A stretch of 64,000 nucleotides of DNA from Panopea generosa (lineage: Eukaryota > Mollusca > Bivalvia > Adapedonta > Hiatellidae): the NCBI GenBank assembly GCA_029582155.1, contig CM055896.1, positions 27,328,184 to 27,392,183 of the forward strand, read 5' to 3'. Numbering within the stretch: position 1 is the stretch's first letter; the number at the start of each line of letters is the position of its first letter. The position numbers and the translations under genes were made by a program. This document shows positions 61,160 to 64,000 of this stretch, piece after piece. The notes below the pieces were generated by a model that did not search any database, was not told the origin of the DNA, and was given only the letters and a program-made list of their open reading frames with translations.

Positions 61160-61626
61160 GGGAACATGATAGTAATTAATGTACGGACGATGACAGCGAC
61201 TTTGAGAAATACGTTAGACGCCATACAAAGCGCTTCTATGTGTGGGGTTTTCAATCGTCGATTACAGAGTCCGTAAAGACTAATTATATTACAAAACGTG
61301 GCACAAAAGTCACAAAAGTAACAATTTTCTGAAAACCAAGATACGGAAACTCGGTTGTATTTCGTGTCAATGTCGAAGATGACGAGAACGCCTGTTACAT
61401 GACTGATAACCGTTATTTCTGGCACAGGGATGTAACATGTAAGCCATGGGTTTCATATCAATCGTACAACTCAAGCAAAAAAATCTAGAAAAGCCGCAAA
61501 GTATGATTGGTCCCCTTGGAGCCATCAGCAGACAACAAAGTATTCGAGTAACGATTGGTATGATTACAGGTATACTGATCAAAACCGTTATTCAGCACTC
61601 GATGACGCTTACGATATTCAATAATC
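61160..61626 (+). pseudogene. LINE ORF1 C-terminal part, second copy
   Basis: Reads TDDDSDFEKYVRRHTKRFYV, ESVKTNYITKRGTKVTKV, one stop, then YGNSVVFRVNVEDDENA, NRYFWHRDVTCKPWV and, at its end, SSNDWYDYRYTDQNRYS. This RRM-like ORF1 tail precedes ORF2 and differs from the ORF1 at 60.0-60.9 kb, so it belongs to another LINE family. The 5' part of ORF1 is missing. Class recalled, not searched. Confidence 0.65.
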
Positions 61627-64000
61627 ATGGTAAATAAGAGAACTCTTAACATAGCCACCTGGAATGCGACTGGCATTATGTATAGTGCTAGTTACTTAAG
61701 TGACTTTTTAGATTTATATTCTATAGATATTTGCGGTATTGCTGAACATTGGTGACTTACACTTCCTTGGCTGTATTTATAACAAACACACTAGTCATTC
61801 TATTTCCGACCCAGACCTTATCTTACCAAACAACAGACGAGTTGGAAAAGGAGGGATTTGTATATTTTGGAAAAAACGATTGAACAATACTGTATCACCG
61901 TTACATTTAGAAAGTAGATATATTTTTGGTATACAAATTATGCTTAATCCCGAGTATTTTATATATGTATTTCTGGTGTATCTACCTTGTAAAAATTATT
62001 CTATTGTAACGTATAGAAAATGTATAGAAGCAATAAAAACTGTCATTAGTATATATGGTGCGAAGGGTACGATCTGTGTTATGGGGGATTATAATACGGA
62101 GCTCCCTTCAAGAAACCAATATACTTTTAAACCTGATAGCCGTGGGAAAATTATGGCAGACTACAATTATTGCTCAACTACAATATGATAGCTGTAAATG
62201 CTTTTGATATTTGTACGGGAGCTGAGATTAGTAACATGCCATACAATAGTGACCGTGAAACTCACATAGATTATAATTTGATACAATCAAAAGATATTGA
62301 AAATATAACATCATGCTTTATTTTAGATGATAATTGCTTAAACTTATCAACTCATCGTCCAGTAGTTTGTAAACTGCAATGCTATATTTCAAATATATTT
62401 CAGTCATGCAATAAGTATCATAATATAAATTGGCATAATGTTAAACAAGAAAATATAGATAATTATTGTAACTTTTCAAACACAGACGAAAGTTTACAGT
62501 CTGCACTTTCATCTGAAATAATATCGACGGAAGCAATTGATTCGTTGTTTACTACTATTGTTCATTTTATTAATTATGCGACAAATCAATACATTCCAAA
62601 GGCAGTATTTAATCCATATATTAAGCCTTACTGGAATAGTGAACTGTCAACTATTCATAATGATATGAATGTTAAAAGAGTACATTGGCTAAATGAAAAT
62701 CGCTCCCGCAATAAGCACACTCTAAGTTATATTAATTAGAAAATTATAAAAAACAAATTTCGTAAAATGCATCGTATGACCGTTCAATCTTATATTTCAA
62801 GCTTAGAACAAGAAATCGACAATGCTGCTGAAATAGACAGTAACGAGTTTTGGAAAGTAATTAATGAACAAAAAACACAATATTGGTTAAACAATCTCTA
62901 GTATCATGTAAAAGAAAAAATCCTGTGGAAACGACCTTGTATATTATGAAAACATTATATACGGTGGACCATTTCTTTTATCAGTTATCACTAAATTATT
63001 TAAAAGCATGTCATCATTTTCGCACGTGCCTACAGAAATAAAAAAAAGTATGATAATAACGCTCTATAAATGGGGCAATAAAGACAAAGTCGATCCCAAT
63101 AGCTATAGGGCAATATCACTATGTTCAACTGTATTAAAACTATACGAAAAAGTTTAACTAAATATCATAGAAAAGTCCGATAACCTTAAGTTACAAGGCG
63201 GCTTTCAAAAGAATGTTAACTTTATGACATCATTTCTTTTACGTGAAAGTATTTATTTTGCAAAAGAAAATAAATTCAAACTATACACATGTTTTCTTGA
63301 CGTCAAACAGACCTTTGATCACGTACCCTATAGCATTCTAATGTTGAAATTATATAGTACAGGAATAAATACGAACGTTTTTTAAATATAAATTTAAACA
63401 TGTTCGAAAATGCTTTTAGTTGCGTTAAATCACAGGGCCAAACGTCTGACTGGTTCCCGATACTACAAGGAACCAGACAAGGTCAAGTTCTCAGTCCATA
63501 CTTATATTTAGTATTTATTAACGATTTAATGAATGTATTAGATGCATCAAACTTCTGTCTTAAAATAAATGGCGATAGCTATGGATGTCCAACATCTGCT
63601 GACGATATGATCCTTAGCTCACTAACAAAAAAGGTTTAGATGAACTCATGATGTCACGAAAATTCATCTCGGGAAAGATATTCATAGAATGCATATAACT
63701 GTAACGTTGTTGTATTCAACAAAAGCAATTCTAACTTTCAAAACATTTCTAGGTCATGGCAAATAGGCCCAGAAATCGTTAAGGAATCTTATAAATATGT
63801 ACATCTTGGTGTAACTTGTAGCAAAGATATGTGCTTAAACGTTAATATTAAAGAGGTATGTACAAAATTACGCAAAACATATTTTGGATTAGTCGACTGA
63901 GGCGTTCATAAAAAATGGTTTGCATCCTTTTACTGCATAACATTTATATGAAACTGTTGTTCTCTCCAGAACTCTGTACGGATGCGAACTATGGAACTCA
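61627..64000 (+). pseudogene. LINE ORF2 (APE endonuclease plus RT), second copy, runs off the window
   Basis: The ATG at 61,627 opens RTLNIATWNATGI (APE strand 1). A +1 shift near 61,735 then gives 149 codons with GKGGICIFWKK and CVMGDYNTEL (GDxN motif). Another shift at about 62,170 gives 189 codons with NSDRETHIDYNL and the catalytic-His region THRPVV. A spacer with NEFWKVINEQK follows. RT: NSYRAISLCSTVLKLYEKV, motif A FLDVKQTFD (63,293-63,319), motif B GTRQGQVLSP, and motif C SADD (63,595-63,606) in the place of YADD. After more stops come YKYVHLGVTCSKD and KLRKTYFGLV near the window end. Catalytic Asp codons survive, but at least six stops or frameshifts kill it. APE-type (Jockey/CR1/I-like) LINE; clade unresolved. 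Confidence 0.85.

Overview
This is a eukaryotic, almost certainly molluscan and most likely bivalve, nuclear window. The clues are AT-rich non-coding DNA, many tRNA-derived SINEs with bodies of bivalve type, APE-type LINE relics, a DIRS/Ngaro-like tyrosine-recombinase retroelement, and a very large load of tandem repeats. The species cannot be named from the sequence alone. Only one intact gene is supported: a class A GPCR at 56,935-58,248 (+). It resembles histamine H3/H4 receptors and is coded in one exon, directly behind a good 3' splice site that implies an upstream 5'UTR intron.

Layout, left half. 0.15-2.1 kb (-) is a decayed ORF of an uncharacterised multicopy animal family. 4.0-9.8 kb is a 51-bp satellite that by chance keeps an 838-codon frame open. 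9.9-10.1 kb is an (AAC/CAG) microsatellite. 10.55-12.13 kb is a broken LINE reverse-transcriptase relic. 12.7-13.76 kb is a 31-bp minisatellite. 13.95-15.65 kb is a dead DIRS/Ngaro-like element (gag, RT, RNase H, tyrosine recombinase). 15.8-17.1 kb is a 69-bp minisatellite. 18.9-20.3 kb is a 5'-truncated LINE 3' end. 21.0 kb and 22.1-23.5 kb hold 22-bp and 65-bp arrays. 26.1 kb is a SINE. 27.96-29.79 kb is a TTAA-bounded element with long inverted repeats and an inner palindrome. 31.0-31.4 kb is a recent 164-bp tandem duplication. 35.0-37.9 kb holds further SINEs and dispersed repeats.

Layout, right half. 38.1-55.7 kb is nearly unbroken tandem DNA: a 20-bp array (4.5 kb) runs straight into a 44-bp array (3.3 kb), and after about 0.6 kb a 37-bp satellite runs for 9.2 kb. 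All three show higher-order periodicities. A (GGAC)n/(AGAC)n microsatellite and a foldback MITE lie between this block and the GPCR gene. After the gene come SINE and Tigger-like fragments with two 39-bp mini-arrays. From 60.0 kb to the window end there are two LINE copies joined head to tail: the first is cut off in its endonuclease domain, and the second runs off the edge.

Most long open frames here are by-products of repeat periods divisible by three (51, 69, 39 bp) or of stop-free units, and I do not call them genes. I found no bacterial-type operon, CRISPR array or intact tRNA/rRNA gene. Array copy numbers and many boundaries are hand estimates.
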